DNA of 64,000 bases from Shewanella xiamenensis (GTDB lineage: Bacteria; Pseudomonadota; Gammaproteobacteria; Enterobacterales; Shewanellaceae), in the NCBI RefSeq assembly GCF_014647135.1, contig NZ_BMOP01000004.1, positions 123,496 to 187,495 of the forward strand, written 5' to 3'. The number at the start of each line of letters is the position of its first letter. Within the stretch, counting starts at the first letter, position 1. A model generated the notes under the pieces. It was given only the letters and a program-made list of their open reading frames with translations, did not search any database and was not told the origin of the DNA. Below are positions 18,108-28,087 of the stretch, one piece after another. The position numbers were made by a program, and so were the translations under genes.

Positions 18108-19676
18108 CTAATACTTACGCTGCACGCTTTGTTGCCAGAATTGCTGCGATAGGTGATGAGTTTTTGTCGATAAGCGCGAAACCTGCTCGCCCCTTGCCGC
18201 CGCATCTTGAGTCTGCTCTAAACTCTGCTGTGCCAAATCGCTGATCACATGGATAGCACGACTAATTTCCGCCGCTACAGATGTCTGTTGAGTCATTGCT
18301 GCGGCATTGTCATCACTTAAAGAGTTGATCCGAGCGATAGAGGATAACAACTCACCAAAAGCCACACTGGCATCCTGTGCTAAAGAGACTGAGCGCTTAA
18401 CCTGCTCCTGTCCGGCCGTCATCGTCGATGTCGCTTTTTGCGTGCTATCTTTAAATCGACTGACAATTTGCTCAATTTGTGAAGTTGACTGACTGGTTCG
18501 GCTAGACAATTGCCGCACCTCATCGGCAACGACAGCAAATCCCCGGCCAGTCTCCCCAGCCCGTGCCGCTTCAATTGCCGCATTAAGCGCCAGTAGATTA
18601 GTTTGGTCGGCGATAGAGCGAATAACTTCTAACACTTGATAAATCGCTTGGCTATCCTGCTCTATGGTTTGGACGACATCTGAAAAATGGCTCACCTGCA
18701 CACTCAGTTGATGGATAGCTTCGATAACAGTTTCAAGCCGTGAATGGCCGCGCTGTGCAGCCTCATGGCTGGAGACCATTTCAGATGCCGTGCGATGGAT
18801 ATTATCTGTTACCTCAGCAAAACTGGCACTCATTTGTTCCATTGCCGTTGCCGCCTGGGTGGTTTGCACACTCTGACTATCGGCATGCTCCCAGGTATTA
18901 GTGATGGTTTGTTTGAGATTGACGCTCTGCTCTTGTATTTCACTTGCTGAATCCGCCATCCGGCCAACAACCCCACCGATTTCAGTAATTAAAAACCGCA
19001 GAGCCAGATCAATTTTCCCGATTTCATCCTGTCTACCGGTATAAATCCCCATCGCGACGGGATCATCAATAATATGAGTAGCAACGCTAACTAATGCTTG
19101 TAATGGTTGCATAAGCTTGTACCACAATACCCAAGCAACTAAAGCCCCCACAAGTGCGGCTAATAAAGGGGAGTAACATGCCAAAAACGCCGTCGCCGTA
19201 ATAGCTAAAAACATGGAGGAGAGAATTTTCCCCCGAAATCCTAAGCTATCTTTTTTTAATGCTTTAGGTTGTTTACCTTGATTAATGCCTTGATAAACAT
19301 CTTCAGCCGCCCTGATTTGCTCAGGTGTCGCCTGGCGACGTACTGATTGATATTCATGAATTTTGCCATCTTCATATACAGGTGCAACATAGGCATTGAC
19401 CCAATAGTAACCGCCAGTTTTGGTCTTGTTTTTGACTATGCCCATCCAAGGTTTGCCGCTTTTAATTCTATCCCAAAGCATTTTAAACGCAGCGGCAGGC
19501 ATATCCTCGTGACGAACGATATTGTGAGGACTCCCTTGCAACTCAGTAACGCTATATTCACTTATCTGCGAAAAGGTTTGATTAACGTACTTAATATTTC
19601 CTTTCAAATCGGTCGTAGAGAGTAGGATTGCGTTTTCAGATAGGTGTTTTTCACCTTTTTTTGAATGTGTTTGCAT
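18108..19676 (-). CDS. PAS-domain methyl-accepting chemotaxis protein, Aer-like
   Basis: A 522-aa receptor with the Aer layout. An N-terminal PAS domain (about 15-115: [40 protein letters not shown]) is of the FAD-binding energy-taxis type. A hydrophobic hairpin (about 155-190) and a HAMP-like linker follow, then the signalling domain with [18 protein letters not shown] and [16 protein letters not shown] 16 codons upstream is possible, but the ATG at 19676 gives the usual Aer start-to-PAS length. It probably reports redox state to CheA. Monocistronic. Confidence 0.88.
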   Translation of the reverse strand: MQTHSKKGEKHLSENAILLSTTDLKGNIKYVNQTFSQISEYSVTELQGSPHNIVRHEDMPAAAFKMLWDRIKSGKPWMGIVKNKTKTGGYYWVNAYVAPVYEDGKIHEYQSVRRQATPEQIRAAEDVYQGINQGKQPKALKKDSLGFRGKILSSMFLAITATAFLACYSPLLAALVGALVAWVLWYKLMQPLQALVSVATHIIDDPVAMGIYTGRQDEIGKIDLALRFLITEIGGVVGRMADSASEIQEQSVNLKQTITNTWEHADSQSVQTTQAATAMEQMSASFAEVTDNIHRTASEMVSSHEAAQRGHSRLETVIEAIHQLSVQVSHFSDVVQTIEQDSQAIYQVLEVIRSIADQTNLLALNAAIEAARAGETGRGFAVVADEVRQLSSRTSQSTSQIEQIVSRFKDSTQKATSTMTAGQEQVKRSVSLAQDASVAFGELLSSIARINSLSDDNAAAMTQQTSVAAEISRAIHVISDLAQQSLEQTQDAAARGEQVSRLSTKTHHLSQQFWQQSVQRKY

Positions 19677-19724
19677 AGGGATATCAAAATGACTCCAAGT
19701 GAAAGTTGCAGGGGATTTTGCCAA

Positions 19725-20057
19725 AATGACAGAACACCTACTTTGATTAAGTTCACACTGAAAGCAGAAAATTTAACCAAATGCTAAACAAGTAAGATCA
19801 ATCTCATCAATAAAACCAAACATTTGTGACATATTGCACAGGGTTACGCATAACGCGAGCTAGCACTCAAAATGCGTTAAGGATATTTTGTGCACCGCCT
19901 CAATAAATGCAAATGATATTGTTTATCATTTAAGTCAACTGCGTTATAATCATCAAAACAATAGCCTGATAGCTCATCAGAATGCCCGCTGTATTCAGCT
20001 ATGGCTGAATTGGCATTTGGATTAACCGTTTAATATTGACTGAAATAAGTAGCACTT
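19725..20057. other. Intergenic control region of the iron-uptake operon and aer-like gene
   Basis: 333 bp between divergent genes. It holds a Fur-box-like palindrome at 19911-19931 (entered separately) and otherwise AT-rich DNA with no open frame. Confidence 0.6.
19911..19931 (+). promoter_or_regulatory. Fur box
   Basis: AAATGATATTGTTTATCATTT is a near-perfect 21-bp palindrome matching the GATAATGATAATCATTATC-type Fur consensus at most positions. It lies about 127 bp before the DUF3649 ATG, so iron repression of the DUF3649-PepSY-DUF3325 operon is likely. Confidence 0.7.
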
Positions 20058-20426
20058 ATGTCACATATCCCAACATCAAATTCCCCCCTCTCAGCGATAG
20101 CTGTACGTCCTGTATCGGGTTATTTTCAAGCCGCCATTCGGTGGCTAAAACAAGAGCAAACTCAATTTGGTTTGCAGGTATTTGTTCGCGCGAGTGCTGC
20201 GTTATTGGCTGGCTATATTGCAGCGGCAACGCTGGCCTGTTTACTGACTCAAATACTGCCAATGTCTCGATTTGAGAGCACATTAACGGCCAATATGCTG
20301 GCATTCTTGTTTTATGCCATCGCCATTATTTATGCCTTTTGCGTGCGTAAAACCTGGCATGCGTGGCGGGATCTGATGTTATTTAGCCTCCTGTGTTTTA
20401 CTCTGCTTAAGGTGTGTGGACAGTAA
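20058..20426 (+). CDS. DUF3649 membrane protein (iron-uptake associated)
   Basis: A 122-aa protein with two to three predicted membrane segments (about 48-70, 80-98, 105-120). It resembles the DUF3649 family, which sits next to PepSY and DUF3325 genes in Fur-regulated operons of Shewanella and Pseudomonas. The next gene starts 1 bp after its stop and a Fur box precedes it. The molecular function is not known; iron or siderophore-related transport is inferred from context. Confidence 0.75.
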   Translation: MSHIPTSNSPLSAIAVRPVSGYFQAAIRWLKQEQTQFGLQVFVRASAALLAGYIAAATLACLLTQILPMSRFESTLTANMLAFLFYAIAIIYAFCVRKTWHAWRDLMLFSLLCFTLLKVCGQ

Positions 20427-20427
20427 G

Positions 20428-22107
20428 ATGAAAGAAACCTTTTTTAGAACCTTATCTTGGCTACACACTTGGGCGGGTTTACTCGTTTGCTGGGTATTAT
20501 TGCTGATCTTCTTTGCAGGCAGCCTGAGTTATTTCCGCCATGAAATCAGCCTATGGGCTGAGCCAGAACTTCACCGCGGTACATTTCAAGACTATCAAGC
20601 AAATCAATTAATAAGCCAGCTTGATAAGGGCCAATACTATATCGAGAGTCATTCGCCGGCGGAAACACAACGCTGGTTAATAAACTTTCCGACCCAGCGC
20701 AGTCCTATGCTTAGCTTTGCTTGGCAACTGCCGCCTGAAAAAGGGCAACGTCGCGGCAAAATCGAGCAACATACGGCACTTGCTGATGGGAGTGGCGTCA
20801 TCACTGACGTCCGCGATAGTCGTGGGGGTGACTTCTTCTATCGTTTACATTTCGACCTGCACTATATGCCCGCCATTACAGCGCGCTACATTGTGGGCGT
20901 CTGCACTATGTTTATGCTGATTGCCCTTATCAGCGGTATCGTTATCCATAAGCGTATCTTTAAGGATTTATTTAGTTTTCGTCAAAACAAGGGCGCACGC
21001 TCTTGGCTCGATGCCCATAATGTCAGTTCTGTTATTGCGCTGCCTTATCATCTGATGATCACCTATACCGGCCTTATTACCTTGATGCTGATCTATATCC
21101 CATGGACGGTAAGCACAGCTTATCCTGAGGATAATCAAGCCTTTTTAAAAGAACTCAATCCGGCAAGACAAACGGAGAAGGCCTCAGGCATTTATGCCGA
21201 GCAAGTACGTTTAAGCCAACTGTTACCCCAAGTTCAGGCTGAATGGGGCAATGCGCCAATCAAGCAGGTGATTGTTTCCTATCCTCAAGATAAAAATAGC
21301 CAAGTGACCTTCTATCAAAATACTGGCAAAGATGTCACCGATGAATCAACACTCCTCGTGTTTAACGGCGTGACAGGTGAACTCAAATACGCCAGTCCAC
21401 ACGAAGTGTCAGGAACGGTGGCAACCTACGACACTATGATGTCACTGCACACCGCGCGTTTTGCTGCGCCGTTGCTGCGTATTTTGTTCTTCTTCTGCGG
21501 CTTACTCGGCTGCGCCATGGTAGCGACTGGCACCTTAATGTGGGCAATTCGTTTGCGCCAGAAACAGCAAAAGACAATCGATAAAGGTGAGAAACCGAGC
21601 CGTGGCCTGCGCTTAGTTGAGGGATTAAACTTCATGTTTATCTTAGGCTTGCCCTTGGGTGCGGCTGCATTTTTCTATGCCAATCGCATATTACCCGCCG
21701 ATTTTGCAACGCGTTCTGCTTGGGAAGTACATAGCTTCTTTATTGCTTTAGGTGCTATGGGCGTGTGGGCATTTTTCGGGCGCAGCAGACGCGATTGGCA
21801 AATAGCTCTGGTGCTGATTGGCACACTCTATTGTGCGCTGCCCATACTCAATGCACTCACATCGCCAAGCCACTTTATTGATAATATCCAGTCTCAACAG
21901 TGGGCTTTGGTTGGTTTTGATGTGTTAGCGGTTTTAATCGGTGTAGTAATGCTATTTGCCAGCACCAAACTCTCAGTGGTGGCAAAAACCCTGCAAAAAC
22001 CGAATCGAAAAAATACTATTTCAGATAAAAAACCTATGCGAAAACCCGTTGAGACCACTTACGCAACCGAACTTACCTCATCGCCCTTGGAGGAAGCAAA
22101 GTCATGA
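20428..22107 (+). CDS. PepSY-domain inner-membrane protein (siderophore/iron-linked)
   Basis: A 559-aa PepSY-associated membrane protein. A first membrane helix (about 10-33) is followed by a periplasmic PepSY region, further helices near 165-185, 205-230 and 340-370, a second PepSY-type segment (about 250-330) and four C-terminal helices (about 395-530). The start LSWLHTWAGLLVCW is typical: His-containing helix ends of this family are proposed to bind heme for reductive iron release. The ATG at 20428 is chosen because it abuts the DUF3649 stop; a GTG 12 bp upstream is possible. Its stop overlaps the DUF3325 start. Ferric-siderophore reductase activity is family inference. Confidence 0.85.
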   Translation: MKETFFRTLSWLHTWAGLLVCWVLLLIFFAGSLSYFRHEISLWAEPELHRGTFQDYQANQLISQLDKGQYYIESHSPAETQRWLINFPTQRSPMLSFAWQLPPEKGQRRGKIEQHTALADGSGVITDVRDSRGGDFFYRLHFDLHYMPAITARYIVGVCTMFMLIALISGIVIHKRIFKDLFSFRQNKGARSWLDAHNVSSVIALPYHLMITYTGLITLMLIYIPWTVSTAYPEDNQAFLKELNPARQTEKASGIYAEQVRLSQLLPQVQAEWGNAPIKQVIVSYPQDKNSQVTFYQNTGKDVTDESTLLVFNGVTGELKYASPHEVSGTVATYDTMMSLHTARFAAPLLRILFFFCGLLGCAMVATGTLMWAIRLRQKQQKTIDKGEKPSRGLRLVEGLNFMFILGLPLGAAAFFYANRILPADFATRSAWEVHSFFIALGAMGVWAFFGRSRRDWQIALVLIGTLYCALPILNALTSPSHFIDNIQSQQWALVGFDVLAVLIGVVMLFASTKLSVVAKTLQKPNRKNTISDKKPMRKPVETTYATELTSSPLEEAKS

Positions 22108-22454
22108 TGCCAGAATTTATCCCTATGCTCGGCATTCTCGGGCTTAGTTATCTCTCCCTTGCGCTGTTTGCGTTAGCTAAGTTTGGCCACTTTAAAGATG
22201 TGTTTAAACGCCCACCGTCACAATGGCAGAGCCGCCTGTTAACCCTGTTTGCTTGGCTGTTATTAATCATTAGCTTAAGCACCTGCGCCCACGGGCAAGG
22301 CTGGACCTATGGCAGTATTCTGTTTATGGGGATCATCTCACTAGCCGCCATGTTAGTGATTTTGACCCTAAGCTATAGCCCACGCCACCTTCCCATAGGG
22401 ATAGTCACTGGCAGTGTATTGACTGGCAGCTTACTGTTAAGTGGTGGGATCTAA
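22104..22454 (+). CDS. DUF3325 membrane protein
   Basis: A 116-aa protein with four hydrophobic segments (about 6-26, 45-63, 68-88, 93-113), matching the small DUF3325 family. It overlaps the PepSY gene by 4 bp (ATGA), so the two are translationally coupled. It completes the Fur-boxed three-gene iron operon. Function unknown. Confidence 0.78.
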   Translation: MMPEFIPMLGILGLSYLSLALFALAKFGHFKDVFKRPPSQWQSRLLTLFAWLLLIISLSTCAHGQGWTYGSILFMGIISLAAMLVILTLSYSPRHLPIGIVTGSVLTGSLLLSGGI

Positions 22455-22468
22455 ACCGTTTCACAGAT

Positions 22469-22488
22469 GGCGCACTAAACTGTGCGCC
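22469..22488 (+). terminator. GC hairpin after the iron operon
   Basis: A 7-bp perfect stem GGCGCAC/GTGCGCC with a 6-base loop 14 bp after the DUF3325 stop. There is no T-tract directly after it, so it may be only a partial terminator. Confidence 0.35.
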
Positions 22489-22553
22489 CCATGCTGGAGA
22501 AGTCTTTTTAGCTAAGCTATAGTGCCCAGATGTCCTGCAATAAGGAGAAAAAC

Positions 22554-22991
22554 ATGGGCTTTAACTTAACAGTGAATTGGCAAACCTCGCCAGCAGAAGA
22601 AGGCGAATTTTGCCGTGATCACAGTATTACCTTTGGCAGCGGTCAAACGATTCAGGCATCCTCAGCCCCTGAATACAAGGGCAATGCACATTTTGTCAAT
22701 CCAGAGGAAAGCCTACTCGCGGCGCTGTCTTCCTGCCATATGCTGACCTTCCTCGCTATTGCGCACCTCAAACGCCTCCCCGTCGTGTCCTATGTCGATG
22801 AAGCATCTGCGGAACTAGGAAAAAATGAAGCTGGTAAACTTGCCGTCACTAAAATGATCTTAAATCCTAAGGTCGTTTTTGCTGAAGGTGTGGAAGTCAC
22901 TCAGGAAACACTTGAGAAAATTCACGAAAAAGCCCATGCAAACTGCTTTATCGCTAATAGCTTAGCAACGGATATTCAAATAAAGTTTTGA
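22554..22991 (+). CDS. OsmC/Ohr-family peroxiredoxin-like protein
   Basis: A 145-aa OsmC-family protein. The two conserved catalytic cysteines are visible in SSCHMLTF (about residue 62) and HANCFIANS (about residue 130). Such proteins reduce organic hydroperoxides. The ATG at 22554 is chosen because AAGGAGA lies 6 bp before it; an in-frame ATG 24 bp upstream would put that ribosome site inside the gene. It lies just after the Fur-boxed iron operon but is separated by 99 bp with a hairpin. Confidence 0.88.
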   Translation: MGFNLTVNWQTSPAEEGEFCRDHSITFGSGQTIQASSAPEYKGNAHFVNPEESLLAALSSCHMLTFLAIAHLKRLPVVSYVDEASAELGKNEAGKLAVTKMILNPKVVFAEGVEVTQETLEKIHEKAHANCFIANSLATDIQIKF

Positions 22992-23096
22992 TGGTTATAG
23001 GCAAGTTCATGCAGATAGACTTGCCATAGACCAATTACCTTGCCGCAAAAATAACGATGAACCGTTAACCAGCACCAAATCTATAGGCAAAAAAAT

Positions 23097-23129
23097 GGGC
23101 GTGGTCTTGGGAACTACAAGACCACGCCC
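23097..23129 (-). terminator. Rho-independent terminator for the tricorn-like gene
   Basis: A perfect 13-bp stem GGGCGTGGTCTTG/CAAGACCACGCCC with a 7-base loop. The minus strand continues into a run of seven T, so it serves the leftward protease gene. Confidence 0.85.
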
Positions 23130-23196
23130 TAACATTGAACAGACTCAGCTTAGCTGAATTAGCTTAAATTTCGGTTAAAAATTTACGTTAAGCCAA

Positions 23197-26100
23197 CTAC
23201 TTAGCCTTTATATCTTCCGCCATACCTTTCGCTGGCATAGGTTGCGCCTTCAATGCTGGAATAGGCTGCTTAATCAATTCATCCTTAAGATAGCTAATGG
23301 CGGTTTCGAGCTGTGCATCGTGGCCGTTAAAGGTCGCAAAGGGTAAGTTATCCACCTCGATATCCGGTGTTACACCATGACCTTCGAGTACCCAGCGACC
23401 ATCCATCGCATACTGCGGATATTCGGCGACCCGCGCCATCCCTTTATCTGTGAGTGAGTTACGACCCGATAACCACACGCCAGCACCCGCCGTTTGCTTA
23501 CCGATGAGCGGAGCAATTCCCAGCGCCTTGATCCCCGCCGAGAAGGTTTCACCATCTGAGTAAGTCAGCTCGTCGGTTAACACCACTAAATGCCCACGGA
23601 AAGTTTGCTGCATATTGGTATTAGGCGTGCCATGGGTTGGCTGCCAAAATGCCCAAGCGCGGCGTAACAGTTTTTCGATAATCCAACTATCAATATTGCC
23701 ACCACGGTTACGGCGAACGTCGATAATCAGACCGTCTTTATCATAATTGGTGTAAAACTCACGGGCGAAGCTCTCAATATCGCCGCCGCCCATGGCATAT
23801 AAGTGCAGATAACCCATCTTGCCCTGGCTCGCCTTGGTCACGACCTCCGCATTATGGTTGACCCAATCTAAATAACGTAATTGGCCATCGACCAGAGTGC
23901 TCACAGGCATCACTACGGTTTTATGGCTTTGGCTACCACGTTTAAGCTCCAGTAACACTTGCTTATCCTGTTGATTACGCAATAAGCGGGTCACATCAGC
24001 CACATTCCCCACCGGCGTGCCATTGATGGCGAGTAGCACATCGCCCTCTTTGGCATCGACTTCGATACGGCTCAAAGGTGATGCTTGGCTCGGCAGTTCA
24101 GGATCATTTCGATAAATGTGAGCAATTTTCACCCCGTCGCTAGTTTGCTGTAATCGAGCGCCTAAACTCGCGCCCTTCGCCGCGTCAGGGTCCTTCGGAA
24201 AATCACCACCACGCACCTGCGAGTGCAACGAATCTAACTCGCCCATCATCTGCATAAAGATATCGTTTAGCTCATTACGATCCGTTAAACGTGCGAGTAA
24301 TGGTTGGTACTTAGCCTTGGTTGCCTGCCAATCGAGACCGCGCATTTTTTTATCGAAGAAGGAATCTCTATGCATTAACCACGCATCTTCAAACATTTGT
24401 TGCCATTCTAAGCTTGGCGAAATCGCTAATTGCCATTGGTCAGTCTGTACCTTGGCATTGTCGGTATCGCCGAGTTTATCGCCCACATCAACAATCATCA
24501 GCGACTTTTCATCACTTTGTTTACGCAGTAACAACTTTTGACCATCGGCAGAGACACTGTAGTTCGCCACATCTTCAGCAAACACTTCGACTTTAGGGCG
24601 CTGTTCAGTGAACTTAACTGTCATGAGATTAGGTTGGCTTTCGTCACCAATCGCTTGGTCGAGTACATACAAACGACCATCAATGGCGGATAGCTGGCTG
24701 TAATTACCCGAATCAACAGGTACTTGCCATAAACGCTCGCTAATTCCCGCCCAATCAATTTTTACAGGCGTCGGTTTATCTTTTGAGTCAGCTTTTTCTG
24801 CCGCCTTTGCCACTAATTCCGTTGGTTTACTGAAGGGGAACTTGGCATTCTTCACTAAGGCAATCGCAAAAATCTGGCTGCGTTTATCAAACACTGGCCC
24901 CATATTGCGGTCGCCCCACGGTGAACTTGGCGTTGCGGTAAACTGGCGATTGGAGAGGAAATATAACCACTGGCCATCACTACTAAAAGTCGGTGAATAG
25001 GATTCATACTTGTCACTGGTGAGTGCTTGGGCCTTATTCTCATCCACCGAATAGAGTACGATTTGTGGTCTTTGCTTGCCGATTTCAGCTTTGGTTAGCG
25101 CAATAAAACGACTATCACTAGACCAGCGAATATCAGCGTAGGGACCGAGTCCCTCACCGTTGCTGATGATTTTTTGGTTTGTATTTTTCTTTAAATCCAA
25201 TAGCCACACATTACCGTCGTTATCGTCATGGGCAAGATAACGACCATCGTTTGACTGACTCAGCGACATTCTAAAAGTATGACCATCTTTAGTAAGCTGT
25301 TTAGCACCACTGCTGCCATCGGCAGGAAATTGCCAAATTTCCTGTTGGCCGCTCATATCGCTGATGGCGTAAACCGACTTGCCGTCCTGACTCAGAATGG
25401 CATTGCGTACCCGATAAGTGCCAAGAAGCGCGACTTGCACTAACCGCGAGCCATCAGTCCCAGCAATCGCCACATGACTGCGGGCGGTAATCACCACTTT
25501 ATCGCCAGCAAGGGCAAGATTAGCGGAGGTCGCATAATCCATCGGATCTTTTACCCAATGTTCGCGACGTTGGGCAAAATCGGAGGTTAATTCAATATCT
25601 AATAATGAGTCTTTAGCGGAGGCGATATCAAAAACATGAATATCTGCGCCCAACTGGAACACCACTTTGCCTTGATCCATACGGGCAGCGCGCATTTGCC
25701 AATCTTTATACTGAGTCAACTGTTTAGCATCACTGCCATCAAGCGCCATTGACCAGAGATTGTCATTACCATCGCTATCGCTAATAAAATAGAGTCTGTC
25801 TTGCCATAGCATAGGTTGGCGGACCGAGCCTTGGTGCTGCTTGCTAAGTAATTGTGCCTCGTCTTTACCACCCAGTTTAAAGCGCCATAATTCGCCCTTA
25901 GCGCCGCCGCGATATACTTTTGCATTATCGCCCGTCACCTGCAGGCCGAAACGGGTAAAATAGACATACTGATTATTGGCATCGATCACCCCTTCCACCG
26001 CATCGGCAAGTGGTAAGTCGGTCGTCGCCAAGGTTTCAGGGTTCACCAGTCGCAGCATCCAATTATTCGCGGGGCCAAAGCCAGTGTCGGTGGAATAAAG

Positions 26101-26481
26101 CACCTCTCCTTTACTGGTCCACCCTTGCACGCGCACTCGGCTATTTTCAAAACTCACTCGTTTTGCAACACCGCCCGTCACAGGAATAACATAGACCTCA
26201 CTCGCACCTTCGTAATTGGCCACATAGGCCACCCATTTACCATCGGCAGACATTGCCGCGCCCAGTTCTTCAGCTGGCAAGGTAGTCAAGCGCGTCGCCG
26301 CCTTTTGGCCTAGGGTTTGCGTCCACAGATCCCCTTCAGCGGTAAACACTAAGGTCTGGTCATGCAACGCTGGCGCGCGGTAATAACCTTGATTGCTAGT
26401 CGATTGTGCTGCAAATACCTGCGCTGCAGACAAAGTGCCAAGGGCGAGCATGCAGCAGGCAACGGAGTGACGAAGTTTCAT
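23197..26481 (-). CDS. Periplasmic tricorn-like S41 serine protease
   Basis: A 1094-aa protein with a Sec signal peptide (MKLRHSVACCMLALG, cleavage after AQVFA). Residues about 30-560 are a beta-propeller built of WD/TolB-like blades (repeated DGKWVAY, DGRYLAH, DSRFIALT). An S41-type N-terminal helical region (about 690-760), a PDZ domain (about 770-850, with EGDVLLAINGTPVGN) and the S41 protease domain (about 860-1070) follow. The likely nucleophile is the serine in DELTYSDGETF near residue 975, with GKQTAGAG after it. It matches tricorn-protease-family proteins of Shewanella, expected to degrade peptides. Monocistronic with its own terminator. Confidence 0.9.
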   Translation of the reverse strand: MKLRHSVACCMLALGTLSAAQVFAAQSTSNQGYYRAPALHDQTLVFTAEGDLWTQTLGQKAATRLTTLPAEELGAAMSADGKWVAYVANYEGASEVYVIPVTGGVAKRVSFENSRVRVQGWTSKGEVLYSTDTGFGPANNWMLRLVNPETLATTDLPLADAVEGVIDANNQYVYFTRFGLQVTGDNAKVYRGGAKGELWRFKLGGKDEAQLLSKQHQGSVRQPMLWQDRLYFISDSDGNDNLWSMALDGSDAKQLTQYKDWQMRAARMDQGKVVFQLGADIHVFDIASAKDSLLDIELTSDFAQRREHWVKDPMDYATSANLALAGDKVVITARSHVAIAGTDGSRLVQVALLGTYRVRNAILSQDGKSVYAISDMSGQQEIWQFPADGSSGAKQLTKDGHTFRMSLSQSNDGRYLAHDDNDGNVWLLDLKKNTNQKIISNGEGLGPYADIRWSSDSRFIALTKAEIGKQRPQIVLYSVDENKAQALTSDKYESYSPTFSSDGQWLYFLSNRQFTATPSSPWGDRNMGPVFDKRSQIFAIALVKNAKFPFSKPTELVAKAAEKADSKDKPTPVKIDWAGISERLWQVPVDSGNYSQLSAIDGRLYVLDQAIGDESQPNLMTVKFTEQRPKVEVFAEDVANYSVSADGQKLLLRKQSDEKSLMIVDVGDKLGDTDNAKVQTDQWQLAISPSLEWQQMFEDAWLMHRDSFFDKKMRGLDWQATKAKYQPLLARLTDRNELNDIFMQMMGELDSLHSQVRGGDFPKDPDAAKGASLGARLQQTSDGVKIAHIYRNDPELPSQASPLSRIEVDAKEGDVLLAINGTPVGNVADVTRLLRNQQDKQVLLELKRGSQSHKTVVMPVSTLVDGQLRYLDWVNHNAEVVTKASQGKMGYLHLYAMGGGDIESFAREFYTNYDKDGLIIDVRRNRGGNIDSWIIEKLLRRAWAFWQPTHGTPNTNMQQTFRGHLVVLTDELTYSDGETFSAGIKALGIAPLIGKQTAGAGVWLSGRNSLTDKGMARVAEYPQYAMDGRWVLEGHGVTPDIEVDNLPFATFNGHDAQLETAISYLKDELIKQPIPALKAQPMPAKGMAEDIKAK

Positions 26482-26676
26482 GTGTAATCTCTATCCTATT
26501 GTTATTGTTAGCAATGGACTTTCAAGTGGGCAAAATTCACCAATAATGACCCAAAGTCTAACCCAGTAACCCAACAAGCTAGCAGAAATTGATAGAGAGA
26601 GCAGTAACTTAAAATAAGAGATGTTTTAGCAAATGTGTCATAGACTTACCATTTTGCATACTCATTAGAATAGCGC

Positions 26677-27561
26677 TTATCTTGCTATATCAAACGTTAA
26701 TAACCCAGCATACAAGCGATAAAATGGACCATGTTGATTGCTGATTTTCGATTGCTGTGCCAGCGAAATTTGCTGCCATTTATAGACAATTCGCGCAATT
26801 TCACCATTGATAGTTAACGCCTTAATGGCACGATTAAATTGCGCTAACTGTAGGGGAGACATACTCTGCTTACTTAGCATTAAGTGTATCGGATTATGGT
26901 CCAATATCGGTTTAAGTGCTGATAACCTGATCCCTTGGTGTTGACTTGCAATATAGGGCATCGCTATAGCATCCCCAATCATCAGATCCGCTCTGTCATA
27001 AGTGAGCATTTGCACTGATTTGTCGACATCAGGACTCAGTATCAATAAGTTTTCCAGTGCTAAACGTTCTCGAGTGTTCTCATAATCGGCACCATACCAA
27101 CCACTGATTGGCACTAATAGCCGCAACTTTTGAGTAAAAATATCCTGCCATCGTTCTAACTTAACATTGTCTTTGTTTTCATCTAATACGAATAAGCGCA
27201 CTTCTTCATCACGGTAGGGATCTGAAAAAAATGAATATTCTTCACGCTCGACGGTTTTTGTAGCACCCATCATTATATCTAGTGAGCCACTTTTCAGCAT
27301 TTGATGTGAACGCTTCGCAGGGACATTGATAAAGTTAATCTCACATCCCAAAAACTCAGCAAACGCGCGCAGTAATTCAACATCCAGTCCTTGAGCCTCC
27401 CCCTGCATATCTTGCCAGGCATAGGGAGGCCAATCGTTATAACCGACTTTAATGGGATTCGAACAAGCGGAAGCATTCGCTTCGGATGGAACACTCCAAG
27501 CGGGGAAAATAAAAATATATAACAGCAAGATATGGCTAAACTGAAAAATGCACTTTGGCAT
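26677..27561 (-). CDS. Periplasmic amino-acid-type solute-binding protein (SBP family 3)
   Basis: A 294-aa protein with a hydrophobic export signal (cleavage near SVPSEANA) and the family-3 pattern: KVGYNDWPPYAW, GLDVELLRAFAEFLGCEINF, LKSGSLDIMMGATKTVERE and SFFSDPYRDEEVRL. No ABC permease or ATPase is adjacent, so it may be a stand-alone sensor-type binding protein of the kind common in Shewanella and Vibrio rather than a transport subunit. The ligand cannot be told. Confidence 0.82.
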   Translation of the reverse strand: MPKCIFQFSHILLLYIFIFPAWSVPSEANASACSNPIKVGYNDWPPYAWQDMQGEAQGLDVELLRAFAEFLGCEINFINVPAKRSHQMLKSGSLDIMMGATKTVEREEYSFFSDPYRDEEVRLFVLDENKDNVKLERWQDIFTQKLRLLVPISGWYGADYENTRERLALENLLILSPDVDKSVQMLTYDRADLMIGDAIAMPYIASQHQGIRLSALKPILDHNPIHLMLSKQSMSPLQLAQFNRAIKALTINGEIARIVYKWQQISLAQQSKISNQHGPFYRLYAGLLTFDIAR

Positions 27562-28087
27562 TATCGTTGCCCCGTCGCGAGTTATTCTTCGATGATTTTA
27601 CGGCTTAATGCTCAGTTTTTACGGCTTAATGCTATGTAAGCTACTACGGCTTATTTATGACTCGATCTAAGCTTAGTCGGCATCCCAACTTGATGCCATC
27701 AAGTTGCTCTGTACAGTCCATTGGTCGAACTAGCGTGAACAATAATAAAAACATCTATACAAAAGGAGTCAAACGACTCCCTTTGTATTTCATCAAGTTC
27801 CTGTTTATCGTCGTTTAAAAGATTAGGGCGTGTTGACGTTTCAGGGTTATTTTTGCAGCAATTTGGCTGATGTTTATGCAAGGCAAAGTCAGTGCTGTGT
27901 AGCATTCTACATAAACGGACGATAACGCAGCAGAAACTTCAGCCAAGTGCTGCCCAAAGGGTTCGTCTGGCAAGCACTTGCTCTTTGTCACTCGTCATTT
28001 GAGTAGAATAACTACACTTCATTCCTCGCTTCGTGAGCATGAGCTTGCCAGAACGAACAAAATTTAATCTCGAAACGTCAACATGCC
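27562..28087. other. Intergenic region with displaced terminator and mobile element
   Basis: The 526 bp between the binding-protein gene and thrC hold the thr-operon terminator (27757-27788) and the mobile element copy (27826-28088). Short repeats of CGGCTTAATGCT near 27600-27640 occur in the binding-protein upstream region. No gene is supported. Confidence 0.6.
27757..27788 (-). terminator. Terminator of the thr operon, displaced by the mobile element
   Basis: A 14-bp stem (ATACAAAAGGAGTC with GACTCCCTTTGTAT, one mismatch) with loop AAAC. On the minus strand it is followed by a T-rich run. It now lies about 300 bp beyond the thrC stop, but would be about 35 bp away if the element at 27826-28088 were removed. 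Confidence 0.75.

Noticed and set aside
20416..20427. GTG start for the PepSY gene
   Set aside because: The ATG at 20428 directly follows the upstream stop (TAAGATG) and fits the family N-terminus; the GTG would add four residues with no gain.
27699..27905. 68-aa frame ending in the mobile element
   Set aside because: It is made of element DNA and the thr terminator; a similar string (NCCKNNP.TSTRP) recurs in copy B because of the repeat, not because of a gene.
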